NCBI GenBank assembly: GCA_021647505.1 | Contig: JAKIUN010000006.1 | Span: forward strand, 1-64,000 | Length of the DNA: 64,000 nucleotides | Direction: 5' to 3' | Origin: Gammaproteobacteria bacterium | GTDB taxonomy: Bacteria; Pseudomonadota; Gammaproteobacteria; SZUA-152 | Part shown: positions 18,684-30,361 of the stretch, in pieces | Layout of the letters: each line of letters opens with the position of its first letter | Numbering within the stretch: the first letter of the stretch is position 1 | Translations under genes and position numbers: made by a program | Notes under the pieces: generated by a model | Database searches by the model: none | What the model was told of the DNA's origin: nothing | Seen by the model: only the letters and a program-made list of their open reading frames with translations

Positions 18684-21164
18684 ATGGCAGAACAACACAA
18701 TATCATCGACTTTCATTCCAAGCGGCACCCCAACCCCGAGGAGACTCCTATGCCCCTGCCGCCACTCGTTATTGCAACGCGACGCACGGCAAAACACCAT
18801 CTGAAAAGACACCTTCCGGAATTCTTCAGCCAAGTGGATGACAGCCTATTCGCCCTTGCTGACAAGGCCGAAAGCAATCAGCTGCAGAACCTGTATTTCG
18901 ACGCCATGCGTGAAACCCGCCTGAAGAAGGACGCCATGAGCAATACCTACCGGAAGCAACTGGACAGGCTGTTCAATGAATCACTGGATACCGCAGGCGC
19001 CCGGCATGGCAAAGCGGAAGAGCCGGGCCCTCTGGATCAGGTCGGCTTGGTCGGTGATGCACAGCTGGAAGAGTCACTGGCCTTGACCAACATGGTCTCC
19101 AGTGCCGAAATACAGTACCGCGAATCCCTCTATGGCCTCACCACCCGCCTCGATTTCCTCATCGAAGACCAGGAAATCCACAAGGACAATAATCCCCTAC
19201 GCCCGGATGTCATCTGCCATGCATTCACTGCCGCCGTGGACGAGCTCAGTGGTGACCTTAAAGTCCGCCTGGTCATCTACAAACTGTTCGACAAACACGT
19301 CGTGCAACAGCTCGACGATATGTACGCCGCCATCAATGCCGATCTGATTGCGGCGGGTGTGCTACCACGCATCAAGACACCGGCACAGAAGTCGGCGGGG
19401 AAAACCGCCACGGCTCAGCGTAGCGAGAATGACATCATTGCCGAAATCGCCTCTGCCATAACCCAGCAGGAAGCAACCGAACAGGCCGGTACCCCCTCCC
19501 TTGCCGGCAACCTGTTCGCCTCACTGCAACAAATGCTTTCCCAGCATCGCACACTCACTGGAGCCCCCGGTACCGCATCCACGGGTGGGGCATCGGTAGC
19601 GAGTGGCAATATCGCCATGGAAGGTGCGATCTCGGCTACCGGCATGCCCATCGTCAACGAACCCGTGTATACCCCCACCCAGGGCGAAACCCTGCCCACT
19701 GGAGAAACCGCCAACAGTGCTGGCGGCATCGCCCTTTACTATGCCCCCCAGGACATTGTCAGCGCCCTGTCCAACCTGCAGGGCAATAGCGAGTTCAGCA
19801 GCCAGGCTGCACTCACACAAGGGCAACAGAACGGCAATCAACCTCTCAGCGCCAGCCTGATCAAAACTGGCCTGACACAGGCGATAAACCAGGAGGCAGG
19901 TGATGGTGGGGATCGCCAAATTGGCCAGGCCGACACCGATGTCATCGACATCGTCAGCATGCTGTTCGACTTCATTCTTGACGACCCGCACATCGCTGAC
20001 AGCATCAAGGCACTCATCGCCCGTCTGCAGATTCCATTACTCAAGGTCGCCATTATTGATAAGGAATTCTTCGCCAAAAAGACCCACCCGGCACGCCAAT
20101 TGCTCAATGAGCTGGCCTACATCGGCGCCGAGGATCTTGAAGCAGAAGATGCCGAGGAAGAAAACCCAACCCTGCGGATGGTGGAATACGTGGTTGACCG
20201 TATCCTCAACGAATTCGAGGACAACCCCGAACTGTTTGCCACCCTGCTGGATGAATTCACTCGTTTCGTTGAAGAAGAACGTGAGGCCAACCGTCTGGCG
20301 GAAGAGATGTTGGTGCTGGCTCGCGATGCCGTCGCCAGCGAAATTCGCCACCGCATGGAAGGCCAGAACATACCGCCTTTTATCCGCGCCCTACTCATCG
20401 ATGCCTGGAAGGATGTGTTGCAGCATATCTACCTGCGCGATGGCGGCAACGAAAGCACCGCCTGGAAAACGGCATTGAAGGTGGCCGACGACCTGATTTG
20501 GAGTGTACAGCCCAAGCTGGTGGTCAGCGAGCGGCAGAATCTGATCCGTATCATTCCACGCGTCCTCAACGGTCTGCGCGACGGTCTGACCCTGATCGCC
20601 TACGATCACGCCATCACCGAACGCATCTTCGACAAACTTGAGGAATTGCACCTGGCCAGCCTGCGTGGCGGTGTCAGCACCATGCAGAACATCCCTACGA
20701 GCACGGAAAGGGCACAAACGACAGATTCCATCGAAGCAACAGCGGAGGCCAACAAAGTCCATGACGAGGCCGATGAATTCATCGAAGAAATTATTCTCGC
20801 CTCCACCCAGGCCATGGACTGGGATGACTGGGATCAGTGCGATAGCGAGTATGCCGAACAGATCAAGGATATGGCACTCGGCACCTGGGTGGAATTCTCC
20901 GACCCGGAAACGGAAAAACACAGCCGTGGCAAGCTGGCCTGGAAATGCGACTTCACCGGCGAATACACCTTCGTCGATCGCAAATACAAGGTGATTGCCG
21001 ACCTGACCTTCAAGAAACTGCTGGACAAATTCGATGCCGGCCACGCGCGGGTCGTCGAGGATGTGCCCCTGTTCGACCGTGCCCTCGATTCCGTCATCAA
21101 CGGCATCAAGCGCGCCATGGAAAGTAAGGGAGAGGCATCGGAAGAAACAACACCCGTGCAGTAA
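18684..21164 (+). CDS. DUF1631 family protein
   Basis: An 826-residue cytoplasmic protein of the DUF1631 family found in gammaproteobacteria. Family-like stretches include the N-terminal FFSQVDDSLFALADKAESNQ, FDAMRETRLKK, the mid-part KVAIIDKEFFAKKTHPARQL with LLNELAYIGA, and the C-terminal LALGTWVEF-like segment followed by RGKLAWKCDFTGEYTFVDR, which resembles a PilZ-like beta module. The centre (about 230-430) is Gln/Ala/Thr rich and low complexity. The start at 18684 has GGGGAT 8 bases before it. The biological role is not established; a c-di-GMP link is only a guess. Confidence 0.85.
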   Translation: MAEQHNIIDFHSKRHPNPEETPMPLPPLVIATRRTAKHHLKRHLPEFFSQVDDSLFALADKAESNQLQNLYFDAMRETRLKKDAMSNTYRKQLDRLFNESLDTAGARHGKAEEPGPLDQVGLVGDAQLEESLALTNMVSSAEIQYRESLYGLTTRLDFLIEDQEIHKDNNPLRPDVICHAFTAAVDELSGDLKVRLVIYKLFDKHVVQQLDDMYAAINADLIAAGVLPRIKTPAQKSAGKTATAQRSENDIIAEIASAITQQEATEQAGTPSLAGNLFASLQQMLSQHRTLTGAPGTASTGGASVASGNIAMEGAISATGMPIVNEPVYTPTQGETLPTGETANSAGGIALYYAPQDIVSALSNLQGNSEFSSQAALTQGQQNGNQPLSASLIKTGLTQAINQEAGDGGDRQIGQADTDVIDIVSMLFDFILDDPHIADSIKALIARLQIPLLKVAIIDKEFFAKKTHPARQLLNELAYIGAEDLEAEDAEEENPTLRMVEYVVDRILNEFEDNPELFATLLDEFTRFVEEEREANRLAEEMLVLARDAVASEIRHRMEGQNIPPFIRALLIDAWKDVLQHIYLRDGGNESTAWKTALKVADDLIWSVQPKLVVSERQNLIRIIPRVLNGLRDGLTLIAYDHAITERIFDKLEELHLASLRGGVSTMQNIPTSTERAQTTDSIEATAEANKVHDEADEFIEEIILASTQAMDWDDWDQCDSEYAEQIKDMALGTWVEFSDPETEKHSRGKLAWKCDFTGEYTFVDRKYKVIADLTFKKLLDKFDAGHARVVEDVPLFDRALDSVINGIKRAMESKGEASEETTPVQ

Positions 21165-21270
21165 GCACCCTTGCATCAACCAGCCGGTCAAAAACGTAGC
21201 CTGGGTTGAGCCTGCGAAACCCGGGAAGGACGGCACGATAAACTCCCGAGTACTTGCTTACCGCAGTTGA

Positions 21271-21314
21271 CGCATATTCCGCGTGGGCATGAAAAAACTG
21301 CCCACCCTACCAGG
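21271..21314. repeat. Dispersed repeat, CGCATATTCC-GTGGGCA-TGCCCACC
   Basis: CGCATATTCCGCGTGGGCAT, a GAAAAAAC loop, then TGCCCACCCTACCAGG. A near-identical copy with the same flanking word GATTAATATC lies at 51085-51128. It is between the DUF1631 gene and cysG, whose transcripts converge here, and could act as a weak terminator. Confidence 0.7.
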
Positions 21315-21355
21315 CTCTCAGGCCGTGATTAATATCCTCGCCTGAGGGATTGTTT

Positions 21356-22762
21356 CTACGCCTCTCCCACACCCTTTGCCCCACCGAACCAGGACAGCTT
21401 CTTATGCAGTCTTACCACATCACCGATGATAATCAGCGTCGGAGGTTTGACCTCCGTGGTCTCGATGATCGAAGGCATGCTGCCGAGGGTGCCGATCACC
21501 ACTTTCTGCCGCCGAGTTGTGGCCTTCTGTACTAGCGCTATGGGCATATCCGCTGGCAGGCCGTGTTCCACCAACTTGCCACACAGCTCCTTCACACCCA
21601 GCAGGCCCATGTAGACAACAATTGTCTGATGCGGCTGTGCCAGCGCCTTCCAGTTCAGGCTCATGCTGCCATCCTTGAGATGGCCGGTGACGAATACCAC
21701 GGACTGGGCATACTCACGGTGAGTCAAGGGAATGCCCGCATAAGAAGCCGCACCTGCCGCTGCGGTAATACCGGGCACGATCTGGAAATTGACCCCTTCC
21801 TGCATCAGTGTCTCGATTTCCTCGCCACCGCGGCCAAAAATAAAGGGATCACCGCCCTTCAGGCGCAGCACCCGCTTACCCTTTTTGGCAACGCGGGCCA
21901 ACAGCAAATTGATATCTTCTTGCGGTAGTGTGTGTTGATCCCGTGTCTTGCCCACATAGACCAGATCCGCATCACGGCGCGCCATATCCAGAATTTCCTC
22001 CGACACCAGTCGGTCGTAGACAATCACGTCCGCCTGCTGCAACAGACGCAGGGCGCGAAAGGTCAACAAATCAGGATCACCCGGCCCCGCCCCCACCAGA
22101 TAGACCTCGCCACGAGGCAGATCGGAGGCCGCCGCCTCGTCCACGGCCTTGTGCATGGCGGCACGCGCCGCCTCTTCCTTGCCGGCGAAGACCATTTCGG
22201 CAATCGAACCCTGGGCCACGTTTTCCCAGAAATGGCGGCGCTGTTCCGGCTCGGAGATACGCGCCTTCACCGGATCGCGAAACTCGTCCATGAGTTCCGC
22301 CAGGCCCCCGTAAGCGGCCGGAATCATGGTCTCCAGCCGTGCCCGCAGCAAGCGTGCCAATACCGGCGCCGCACCACCAGTGGACACGGCCACCTGTACC
22401 GGTGAACGGTCGATCATAGAGGGTACGATAAAGCTGCACAGTGCAGGCTGATCCACCACATTTACCGGCAGATTACGTGCCTTGCACAGTTCGGAAATAC
22501 GCCGGTTCACGGCCTCGTCATCGGTGGCAGCGATCACCAATGTACAGTTATCCAGATCCTCCTCATCGAACTCTCGCGCCAAGTGGCTGATCTCAAGCTT
22601 GGTATGGCGTGTCGCCAGACTCTCGCCCAACACTGGCGACACCACCGTGACGCGCGCGGCGGCACGCAGCAATAACGCCACCTTGCGCGCAGCGACATCA
22701 CCACCCCCAACGACTAGACAGGGCCTGTCGCTGATATCGAAAAACATCGGGAAATATTGCAT
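21356..22762 (-). CDS. cysG: Siroheme synthase, trifunctional
   Basis: A 468-residue enzyme converting uroporphyrinogen III to siroheme. The N-terminal dehydrogenase/ferrochelatase half has VVGGGDVAARK for NAD, Asp104 in VVDQPALCSF and Ser128 in VAVSTGG at the positions used in E. coli CysG. The C-terminal methyltransferase half (about 218-460) has VYLVGAGPGDPDLLT, VIVYDRLVS and RLKGGDPFIFGRGGEE. It is downstream of serS on the same strand with a 54-base gap. Siroheme serves sulfite and nitrite reductases. Confidence 0.96.
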   Translation of the reverse strand: MQYFPMFFDISDRPCLVVGGGDVAARKVALLLRAAARVTVVSPVLGESLATRHTKLEISHLAREFDEEDLDNCTLVIAATDDEAVNRRISELCKARNLPVNVVDQPALCSFIVPSMIDRSPVQVAVSTGGAAPVLARLLRARLETMIPAAYGGLAELMDEFRDPVKARISEPEQRRHFWENVAQGSIAEMVFAGKEEAARAAMHKAVDEAAASDLPRGEVYLVGAGPGDPDLLTFRALRLLQQADVIVYDRLVSEEILDMARRDADLVYVGKTRDQHTLPQEDINLLLARVAKKGKRVLRLKGGDPFIFGRGGEEIETLMQEGVNFQIVPGITAAAGAASYAGIPLTHREYAQSVVFVTGHLKDGSMSLNWKALAQPHQTIVVYMGLLGVKELCGKLVEHGLPADMPIALVQKATTRRQKVVIGTLGSMPSIIETTEVKPPTLIIIGDVVRLHKKLSWFGGAKGVGEA

Positions 22763-22816
22763 TACGGAAACCCTGCTCCAGCCGCTAAATAAACCCTAAG
22801 ATCTGTTTCGTTGTGC

Positions 22817-24226
<1,410 letters not shown>

Positions 24227-24293
24227 TCAGCTGCACCGGCCAGCTGACAATGTGCCTGGAGCCAGCCACGCTGTAAAGCTCTTCACAGGGTGT

Positions 24294-25661
24294 TCATTCT
24301 TCGTTCCGCTGCTCCTTGTCCAACCCACGCAGGTGCGCCAACCGCTCGCCGATACGGATCTCCAGACCGCGCTTGACAGGGCGATAGTATACCCGCTCAC
24401 CCAATGCCTCCGGGAAGTATTTCTCCCCCGCCGCATAACCCTCGGGCTCGTCGTGGGCGTAGCGATAGGCGCGCCCGTAGTCCAGTTCCTTCATCAGTTT
24501 GGTCGGCGCATTGCGCAGATGCAGGGGCACCTCCAGCGAGCCGGAGCCCTTAGCCTCTGCCAGCGCCGCCTTCCAGCCCATGTACACGGCGTTGCTCTTT
24601 GGCGCGCTGGCCAGATAGACGATGGCCTGGGCGATGGCCAGCTCGCCCTCGGGACTGCCGAGGCGTTCCTGCACATCCCAGGCATTCAGCGCCAGTTGCA
24701 AGCCGCGCGGGTCGGCATTGCCGATGTCCTCGGAGGCCATACGCACCACACGGCGAGCAACATAGAGCGGGTCGACACCGCCATCGATCATACGCGCCAT
24801 CCAGTACAAAGCAGCATCCGGCTTGGAGCCACGCACGGATTTGTGCATGGCGGAAATCTGGTCGTAAAAGGCCTCACCACCCTTGTCGAAGCGGCGCACG
24901 CCACCAGCCAGCACCTCGTTGAGCAGGGCCTCGCTGATGCGTTCGCGGCCGTCCTCACCCGGCTCAGCCAGATCGGCGGCGATTTCCAGCAGATTCAGGG
25001 CGCGGCGCGCATCGCCATCGGCGGCCTCCACCAGCAGCTCACGCAGGGGCTCGGAAAAGTCCAGCACACGTCCACCCAATCCGCGCTTTTCGTCTCTCAG
25101 CGCAGCGTCGATCACGGCATGGATGGCCGCACGGCCCAGCGATTTGAGCACGTACACCCGCGCCCGCGATAACAATGCATTGTTGAGTTCGAAGGAAGGG
25201 TTCTCGGTCGTCGCACCGACAAAGGTGATGGTACCGTCTTCTACGAAGGGCAGAAAGGCATCCTGCTGGGACTTGTTGAAACGGTGCACCTCGTCGACGA
25301 ACAGCACCGTGGCGCGGCCCTGTTCACGGCGCAGGCGCTGGGCATGATCGATGGCGGCGCGGATATCCTTGACGCCCGACAGCACCGCAGAAATGCTGAT
25401 GAATTCGGCCTTGGCACGATTGGCGATCATGCGCGCCAGGGTGGTCTTACCGGTACCCGGCGGCCCCCAAAAGATCATCGAGTGCAGGCGGTCGGCCTCG
25501 ATAGCGAGGCGTAGCGGCTTGCCCTCCCCCAGCAGGTGCGACTGGCCGCAGTATTCCTCCGGCGAACGCGGCCGCATACGGTCGGCCAGCGGGCGCCCAG
25601 CCAGCGATTCCGGCATCTCCGAGACCGGCCTGCCGCCAAACAGATCCGCCGTATCGCTCAT
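24294..25661 (-). CDS. rarA: Replication-associated recombination protein A (MgsA/RarA AAA+ ATPase)
   Basis: A 455-residue clamp-loader-like AAA+ ATPase acting at stalled replication forks. Walker A is [11 protein letters not shown] at residue 66, Walker [21 protein letters not shown] at about 119, with sensor-1 [12 protein letters not shown] and the C-terminal tetramer domain ([19 protein letters not shown]). The start ATG overlaps the lolA stop by four bases (ATGA), so the two are coupled. This lolA-rarA-serS order is the usual gammaproteobacterial one. Confidence 0.96.
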   Translation of the reverse strand: MSDTADLFGGRPVSEMPESLAGRPLADRMRPRSPEEYCGQSHLLGEGKPLRLAIEADRLHSMIFWGPPGTGKTTLARMIANRAKAEFISISAVLSGVKDIRAAIDHAQRLRREQGRATVLFVDEVHRFNKSQQDAFLPFVEDGTITFVGATTENPSFELNNALLSRARVYVLKSLGRAAIHAVIDAALRDEKRGLGGRVLDFSEPLRELLVEAADGDARRALNLLEIAADLAEPGEDGRERISEALLNEVLAGGVRRFDKGGEAFYDQISAMHKSVRGSKPDAALYWMARMIDGGVDPLYVARRVVRMASEDIGNADPRGLQLALNAWDVQERLGSPEGELAIAQAIVYLASAPKSNAVYMGWKAALAEAKGSGSLEVPLHLRNAPTKLMKELDYGRAYRYAHDEPEGYAAGEKYFPEALGERVYYRPVKRGLEIRIGERLAHLRGLDKEQRNEE

Positions 25662-26332
25662 GGCCGTGCGTCATCACCTGAACCGATCTCACCGGACTCG
25701 CCAATCACGTCCACCCCCGGCGGTGGCTCGAAGTGAAACGCCGCCGGGGATATCTTCGTATCACGGGTCACGTCGGAAAACTGCATCCGCGTCACCTGCC
25801 CAAAACCGTCCACCAGCTCCATGCGGCGCAGGTCGTGGGCATCGAAACCCAGGCGCACGGCTTCGAAGCCGGTGTCTTCCTGCTTTGGTGTCAGCTGCAC
25901 CCAGGCCAGGCCGTTGCCGCGGTCAGGCAGCTCCTCCAGCGTAAAGCGCTCTTCGACGGAGCCACTACCGCTCAATAACATCGCCGGCGTATCACCAAGG
26001 GCCGCGTCCAACGGCTTCACCACCACCTGCTCCAGCTCCTCGTCATATAACCACAGACGCTGACCATCGGCGACGATCTGCTGCTTATAAGGCTCTTGAT
26101 AGTCCCAGCGGAAACGGTTCGGCCGCAACAGCAATAGGGTGCCGCGCGAGACCTCCGGCTGATCAAAGGCCGGGGCCTGCACCGTCTGTACAAAGGTCGC
26201 CCGCAAGCCATGCTTGGCGGCAAAAAAGGCATTCAGGCGGTCTGTCCCCACACCGGCCTGCGCCGGCAGGGTCAGCAAGCCCAGCAACACCAGCGCCAAA
26301 AGACGCCATCCAGCAAAACCTCTAACACTCAA
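25658..26332 (-). CDS. lolA: Outer-membrane lipoprotein carrier protein LolA
   Basis: A 224-residue periplasmic chaperone carrying lipoproteins from LolCDE to LolB. It has a signal peptide ending LTLPAQA-GV (about residue 26), then the LolA pattern of [40 protein letters not shown] and [20 protein letters not shown]. It overlaps rarA by four bases. In relatives ftsK lies just upstream; here the upstream neighbour is instead the Met-rich periplasmic protein. Confidence 0.93.
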   Translation of the reverse strand: MSVRGFAGWRLLALVLLGLLTLPAQAGVGTDRLNAFFAAKHGLRATFVQTVQAPAFDQPEVSRGTLLLLRPNRFRWDYQEPYKQQIVADGQRLWLYDEELEQVVVKPLDAALGDTPAMLLSGSGSVEERFTLEELPDRGNGLAWVQLTPKQEDTGFEAVRLGFDAHDLRRMELVDGFGQVTRMQFSDVTRDTKISPAAFHFEPPPGVDVIGESGEIGSGDDARP

Positions 26333-26439
26333 TCGCTGTCTCCCGATCTAAAATTCATCCGCCACCGTGGCCAATCGCGACCACCCTACCTCTGTCCACC
26401 CTCACCGTGATCTCGGCATCCTGAGCGACAAATACCGCA

Positions 26440-27273
26440 TTATGGATGCGAATCCATCATCTGATCGGGCATACTATCCGGCATGCCACCACGCATGGCA
26501 TCCTGCATCGGATCTTGTTTGCGCAAAGCCTTGTAGGCTTCAAACAGACCGGCATCCAGCCGTCCTTGCGACACAGAACTGAAGGTGAAATCATCCCCAT
26601 CCGCAGAGCCTTTCATTTCCAGCGGCACGCCCTGCAAATCACTCATCATCAGCGGATCAACCGATTCGTCCGCCATGGACGTCGCCTGAGTCATGTCACG
26701 CGTAAAATCCATCATTGCCATCAGCGTTGCATAGTCATCTGCGGAAATCGCGATGTCACCAGCCTTTGCCATGCAAACGTCAGCCACCTTGCGTGCACCA
26801 TCAAACAACGCATAAGACTGACAACTGACACCACCGATAGTCTTGCCACCACGTGATTCGGCTTGCAGTTTTTTTCTCGGCGCGGCATCGGCGGGCGGCA
26901 ACCCCATCATACCGCCCATCTGTGCTTCCATCATGGCACGTTGCTCGGGCGGCATATTTTGCATCTGCTCCGCAATCATGCCCTGCATACCGGCCATTTG
27001 CGCGGACATCTTCTGCAGCATTGCCTGGTCGAATTCCATGTAAGTACCGTGCCGACCATCCACAGCGATGAGCACATCACGGGTTTGATCATAGAGCGAA
27101 TATTCGGGATCGCCCTGCTCACCCATTCGCACTACGCCATTTCTGACCTGAATCAGTGTCTGTTTAGCATCGTCAATGCCGCGTAGCGTAATGGTGGTGT
27201 CGGCGAAAGTGGTCGCCGTGCTCAGCAGTGTCGACAGGCCGATGATGGCGATACCAAGTCTCCCTTTGCCCAT
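26440..27273 (-). CDS. Methionine-rich periplasmic protein of unknown function
   Basis: A 277-residue protein with a signal peptide (cleavage near TTFA-DT, residue 25). The mature part starts with a beta-rich domain (TITLRGIDDAKQTLIQVRNG, YMEFDQAML), then a Met/Gln-rich helix at about 90-125 (KMSAQMAGMQGMIAEQMQNM, RAMMEAQMGGMMGLPP) and ends with another Met-rich tail (MRGGMPDSMPDQMMDSHP). The pair of Cys residues in GGVSCQSYAL and KVADVCMAK may form a disulfide. Met-rich stretches suggest copper binding or oxidant scavenging, but that is inference. The family is not recognised with confidence. Confidence 0.65.
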   Translation of the reverse strand: MGKGRLGIAIIGLSTLLSTATTFADTTITLRGIDDAKQTLIQVRNGVVRMGEQGDPEYSLYDQTRDVLIAVDGRHGTYMEFDQAMLQKMSAQMAGMQGMIAEQMQNMPPEQRAMMEAQMGGMMGLPPADAAPRKKLQAESRGGKTIGGVSCQSYALFDGARKVADVCMAKAGDIAISADDYATLMAMMDFTRDMTQATSMADESVDPLMMSDLQGVPLEMKGSADGDDFTFSSVSQGRLDAGLFEAYKALRKQDPMQDAMRGGMPDSMPDQMMDSHP

Positions 27274-27744
27274 TGTGGTGTCCTCTTTGGATTATTCAGT
27301 GTACTGGTGGCGTTACAGGCTTAAGATCAGTCAGGTTCTGGCAATGGCTCGCCGGACTAAAAATAATTCTACTCCGTTACATTAGAACGGAAAACATCGT
27401 GCGCGCAGCGCACGCTACAAGCAGGTGTAGTGTGCGCCGTGCGCACAACACGGATATCCAATGCCTCTGCGCACTCCACACCCCTGTGGTGAATAGTTCT
27501 ACTCCGTTACGGTTAACTTGCTAAGTCAACATTCCCGCCTCTAAGGAGTAGGGTATTGGGAGGAATTCACCCGCTACGCCTTGTTCAACGCTCATTCTGC
27601 GGAAACATAATGCCCCCTGAAATTTATCCGCCATCTTACCTGCCTCATCGTCCTACTGATAGCCACAACGTAGAGGCGGGCTATTCCTGAAGCCCCTGAC
27701 ACTCTGATTTTACAAGGCCAGGCCGGTGTCGGCCCGTCAGCTGT
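27274..27744. other. Gene-free spacer with direct repeats and hairpin
   Basis: Between the Met-rich protein and the YdjM-like gene. The first part carries a 19-bp direct repeat pair (27362-27380 and 27492-27510) bracketing a GC-rich hairpin. The rest (27511-27744) has no convincing reading frame; words such as GGCGGGCTATTCCTGAAGCC recall ends of insertion sequences, but I cannot assign one. Confidence 0.45.
27362..27510. repeat. Direct repeats flanking a GTGCGC hairpin (MITE-like)
   Basis: AATAATTCTACTCCGTTAC and AATAGTTCTACTCCGTTAC (18 of 19 identical) lie 130 bp apart. Between them GTGCGCGCAGCGCACGCTAC and GTAGTGTGCGCCGTGCGCAC can pair over about 16 of 20 positions. Confidence 0.6.
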
Positions 27745-28752
27745 TTAAGGCAATGCGCGCCCGGCCAGCATGGCGATAAAGCGGCCACGGTCATCAGGCG
27801 AAAAATCCCGGTAATTGACAAACAGCGAATGCCGATCCTGATTATCGAGGGTCATCTCGATCCCCCACAGCGGCGACAGGCTGGTGGGTAGCATCGAATA
27901 GCGCACATCGATCAACACCGCCGGGCGGGTCGGATCCAGGGCCACGAAACCAGCGGAAAAATGCGTAAATCGGGTGATATCCTGCGCCAGCGCCGAGCCC
28001 GGCTGCAATTGCGGCAGATGCTGCGCGGCAGCGAATTTCACCACCTGCTCTCCGCGATAGACGCGTGGCTCGGAAAACAGCCCGACGCGTACTGCATCGA
28101 CATAAAAACGCCCATCGCTTTCATAGATAGAGCGCCACAACAACAGGTTCGCCATGGTCGGCTTCACCACATGCCGCACGGCCGTGTGGCCACGCTGCTG
28201 GATCAGGGTCTGTGCCACCCCCTCGGCGCGCTGATGCTGAACCACTGCCACTGCAAGATAGAGCCCTGCCAGTCCCAACCCCACCCAGGCGGCCTGCGGC
28301 CGCGCCTTTCTGACGCCGTACACAATGGCGGCGAGCAGCGTCAGAGAAAAGACCGGATCGACAATGGAGATCAGATTCCAGGCAATACGCTCATCGCTGA
28401 AGGGCCAGAACAACAGAGTGCCATAACTGGTGAAAGCATCCAGCAGGCCACTGGCTGCATAACCCAGAAAGGCATACAGATAGAGCCGTCCCGGGGCAAT
28501 ACGCCGGCGTAAAAAGGGCCACAAAATCAGCGTGGCGATAAGCGCGCCCACAGGGATAAACAACAGGGAATGGGAAAAATGACGGTGAAACTCGATGGTC
28601 AGCAGCGGATCGCTGGGCGAGCGGATAAGGGCATCGGCATCGGCCAACAGGCCGGAGGCAAAACCAATCAAGGCGGCAATCTTTACCTCTTTTCGCCGCG
28701 CGCCAGCCAACGCCATGGCGCTCCCGAGCAAGCCCTGCGTTACGATATCCAC
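27745..28752 (-). CDS. YdjM-like inner-membrane metal-dependent hydrolase (DUF457)
   Basis: A membrane protein of about 335 residues with four or five hydrophobic segments in its first half and a soluble C-terminal part. The family signature is visible: DIVTQGLLGSAMALAGA, ASGLLADADALI with HRHFSHSLLFIP (candidate metal-binding Asp and His), and LGYAASGLLDAFTSYGTLLFWPFSDERI. I prefer the GTG at 28752 (VDIVTQG) because family members begin just before this motif and GAAGG lies ~11 bases upstream; a start at 28797 is possible. Members are described as metal-dependent hydrolases, but activity is unproven. Confidence 0.8.
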   Translation of the reverse strand: MDIVTQGLLGSAMALAGARRKEVKIAALIGFASGLLADADALIRSPSDPLLTIEFHRHFSHSLLFIPVGALIATLILWPFLRRRIAPGRLYLYAFLGYAASGLLDAFTSYGTLLFWPFSDERIAWNLISIVDPVFSLTLLAAIVYGVRKARPQAAWVGLGLAGLYLAVAVVQHQRAEGVAQTLIQQRGHTAVRHVVKPTMANLLLWRSIYESDGRFYVDAVRVGLFSEPRVYRGEQVVKFAAAQHLPQLQPGSALAQDITRFTHFSAGFVALDPTRPAVLIDVRYSMLPTSLSPLWGIEMTLDNQDRHSLFVNYRDFSPDDRGRFIAMLAGRALP

Positions 28753-28977
28753 GATGGAGCGCCCTTCTACAGATAAAAAAACAGACCCCCCCACCAATTT
28801 GCGGGGAGAATTAACAAAATGACGTCACGACAGCAAAAGCATGTGCCTTTTAAACCCTCAGTGGTTCAAGCTGCCACAAAAGAGTCGATGACTGACTTTA
28901 TCATACCCTTCTCACCATTAACCCTGCACAACATGCGTTCAGAAACAGGCCATCCGACCCTGCCGTAACCCTACCGG

Positions 28978-29006
28978 CTGTCATAAAACCGTCATTCTTC
29001 CGTCAT
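28978..29006 (+). promoter_or_regulatory. Pho box, three 11-bp repeats
   Basis: CTGTCATAAAACCGTCAT is nearly the textbook PhoB site (two CTGTCAT halves 11 bp apart), followed at the same spacing by a third half, CCGTCAT. It lies ~90 bases before the porin start codon, and the phoB/phoR genes are in this window. PhoB control is therefore very likely. Confidence 0.85.
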
Positions 29007-29094
29007 ACCCACTTCATATTTCCCTCCCAGAATGCTCCCGCGCTGTGAATCAGCGTCAGCACCTATACATAAAACCATGAGGGAGTCACTATCC

Positions 29095-30234
29095 ATGCAA
29101 AAGCCCAAGATCGCGCTCGCCATAGCCGCCGCACTCATCGGCAGCACCACCTTTTCCGTCGCCCATGCCGGGGGCATCACCTACAAGGATGGCGAAAAAC
29201 ATCTCAAGATCGGCGGCCGGATTCAGCTGCAATATCACCTGGTCAGCCCCGACGGAGCAGAAAGCACCGATGAAGTCCGCTTCCGCCGCCTGCGCCCTTA
29301 CATCGAAGGCAGCCTGCATCCAGACTGGAAAGGGAAAATTCAGTGGGACATGGGCAAGGCCAATGGCGACAACGAACTGTCACTCAAGGATGCTTATCTA
29401 CAGTACAAGGGTATCGATAATCTCAAAATCAGCATTGGCAACAAGAAATTCCCGTTCTCACGTGAAGCCCTGACCTCTTCGAAGAAGCAGCAGATAGTGG
29501 AACGCACCTTCGTCGGCGACCACAACTACGGCACCCCTGATCGTAATCTCGGCGTGCACCTCAGTGGCCATACCGACAGCAAGCGCATCACCTGGGGTGC
29601 CGCCATCGCCTCGTCCGCCATCGATCCCGATGCCAACAAGCTAGACTTCGATACCCCCGCCAACCGCAACGATGACTTCAACGAAGGCTGGATCATCGGC
29701 GGCCGCATCGACTTCCACCCCTTCGGCGTGCTGATGTTCTCACAGGGAGATTTTTCCAGAAAACAGAGGGCCACCATCGGCATCGCCGCCTTCAACTGGA
29801 GCAATGACGGCGACAACAACGACGCCACACGCAGCAAACCCGATGTGGATGCCGTGACCGGCTTCGAGGTTTCCGCTGCCTATCGGATTGCCGGTTTCTC
29901 GCTAGACGCGCAGTACAACAGTTTCACTGCCGACACCGTTAATTCCGCCTTCACCGGCGGTATCTACAAAAACGGCAGCACGACTCTTAGCAACTGGGCC
30001 ATCGAAGGCGGCTATATGATCATCGCCAGCAAGCTGGAACTGGTTGCCAGCATCAGCGCCCAGGACGCCGATAACTATCAAGAGACCTGGAACCGCACCG
30101 AACTGGGCGTCAACTACTTCTTCCACAAACACGATATAAAAACACAGCTCACCTATCGCATGGGTGAAAGCCTGAAGGGTGTCGACAATAAAGACGAGGA
30201 TGAAGTGTATCTGCAGATGCAGTACATATTCTAA
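29095..30234 (+). CDS. Phosphate-selective porin, OprP/OprO family
   Basis: A 379-residue outer-membrane porin with a signal peptide (cleavage at AHA-GG, near residue 24) and a final aromatic residue (QMQYIF) as expected for beta-barrel assembly. Family parts: HLKIGGRIQLQYHLV, EVRFRRLRPYIEGSLHPDWK, ISIGNKKFPFSREALTSSKK, NLGVHLSGH. It lets phosphate or polyphosphate cross the outer membrane. The ATG at 29095 has AGGGAG 10 bases upstream. The Pho box at 28978 and the terminator at 30263 make it a single-gene transcript of the phosphate-starvation regulon. Confidence 0.9.
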   Translation: MQKPKIALAIAAALIGSTTFSVAHAGGITYKDGEKHLKIGGRIQLQYHLVSPDGAESTDEVRFRRLRPYIEGSLHPDWKGKIQWDMGKANGDNELSLKDAYLQYKGIDNLKISIGNKKFPFSREALTSSKKQQIVERTFVGDHNYGTPDRNLGVHLSGHTDSKRITWGAAIASSAIDPDANKLDFDTPANRNDDFNEGWIIGGRIDFHPFGVLMFSQGDFSRKQRATIGIAAFNWSNDGDNNDATRSKPDVDAVTGFEVSAAYRIAGFSLDAQYNSFTADTVNSAFTGGIYKNGSTTLSNWAIEGGYMIIASKLELVASISAQDADNYQETWNRTELGVNYFFHKHDIKTQLTYRMGESLKGVDNKDEDEVYLQMQYIF

Positions 30235-30262
30235 GTTTGAGTGATATTCAGTTGCCGTGGAA

Positions 30263-30288
30263 ACCGGCCAGGAATGGCCGGTTTTTGT
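30263..30288 (+). terminator. Intrinsic terminator after the porin
   Basis: ACCGGCCA-GGAA-TGGCCGGT followed by TTTT, 29 bases after the porin stop codon. Confidence 0.8.
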
Positions 30289-30361
30289 CTGCACTGAAAA
30301 AAGATTTTTTCTTGCCGCAGCGTTCAGTATCGCGTCCACATGGCCGCTGGCGGAACCGTAT

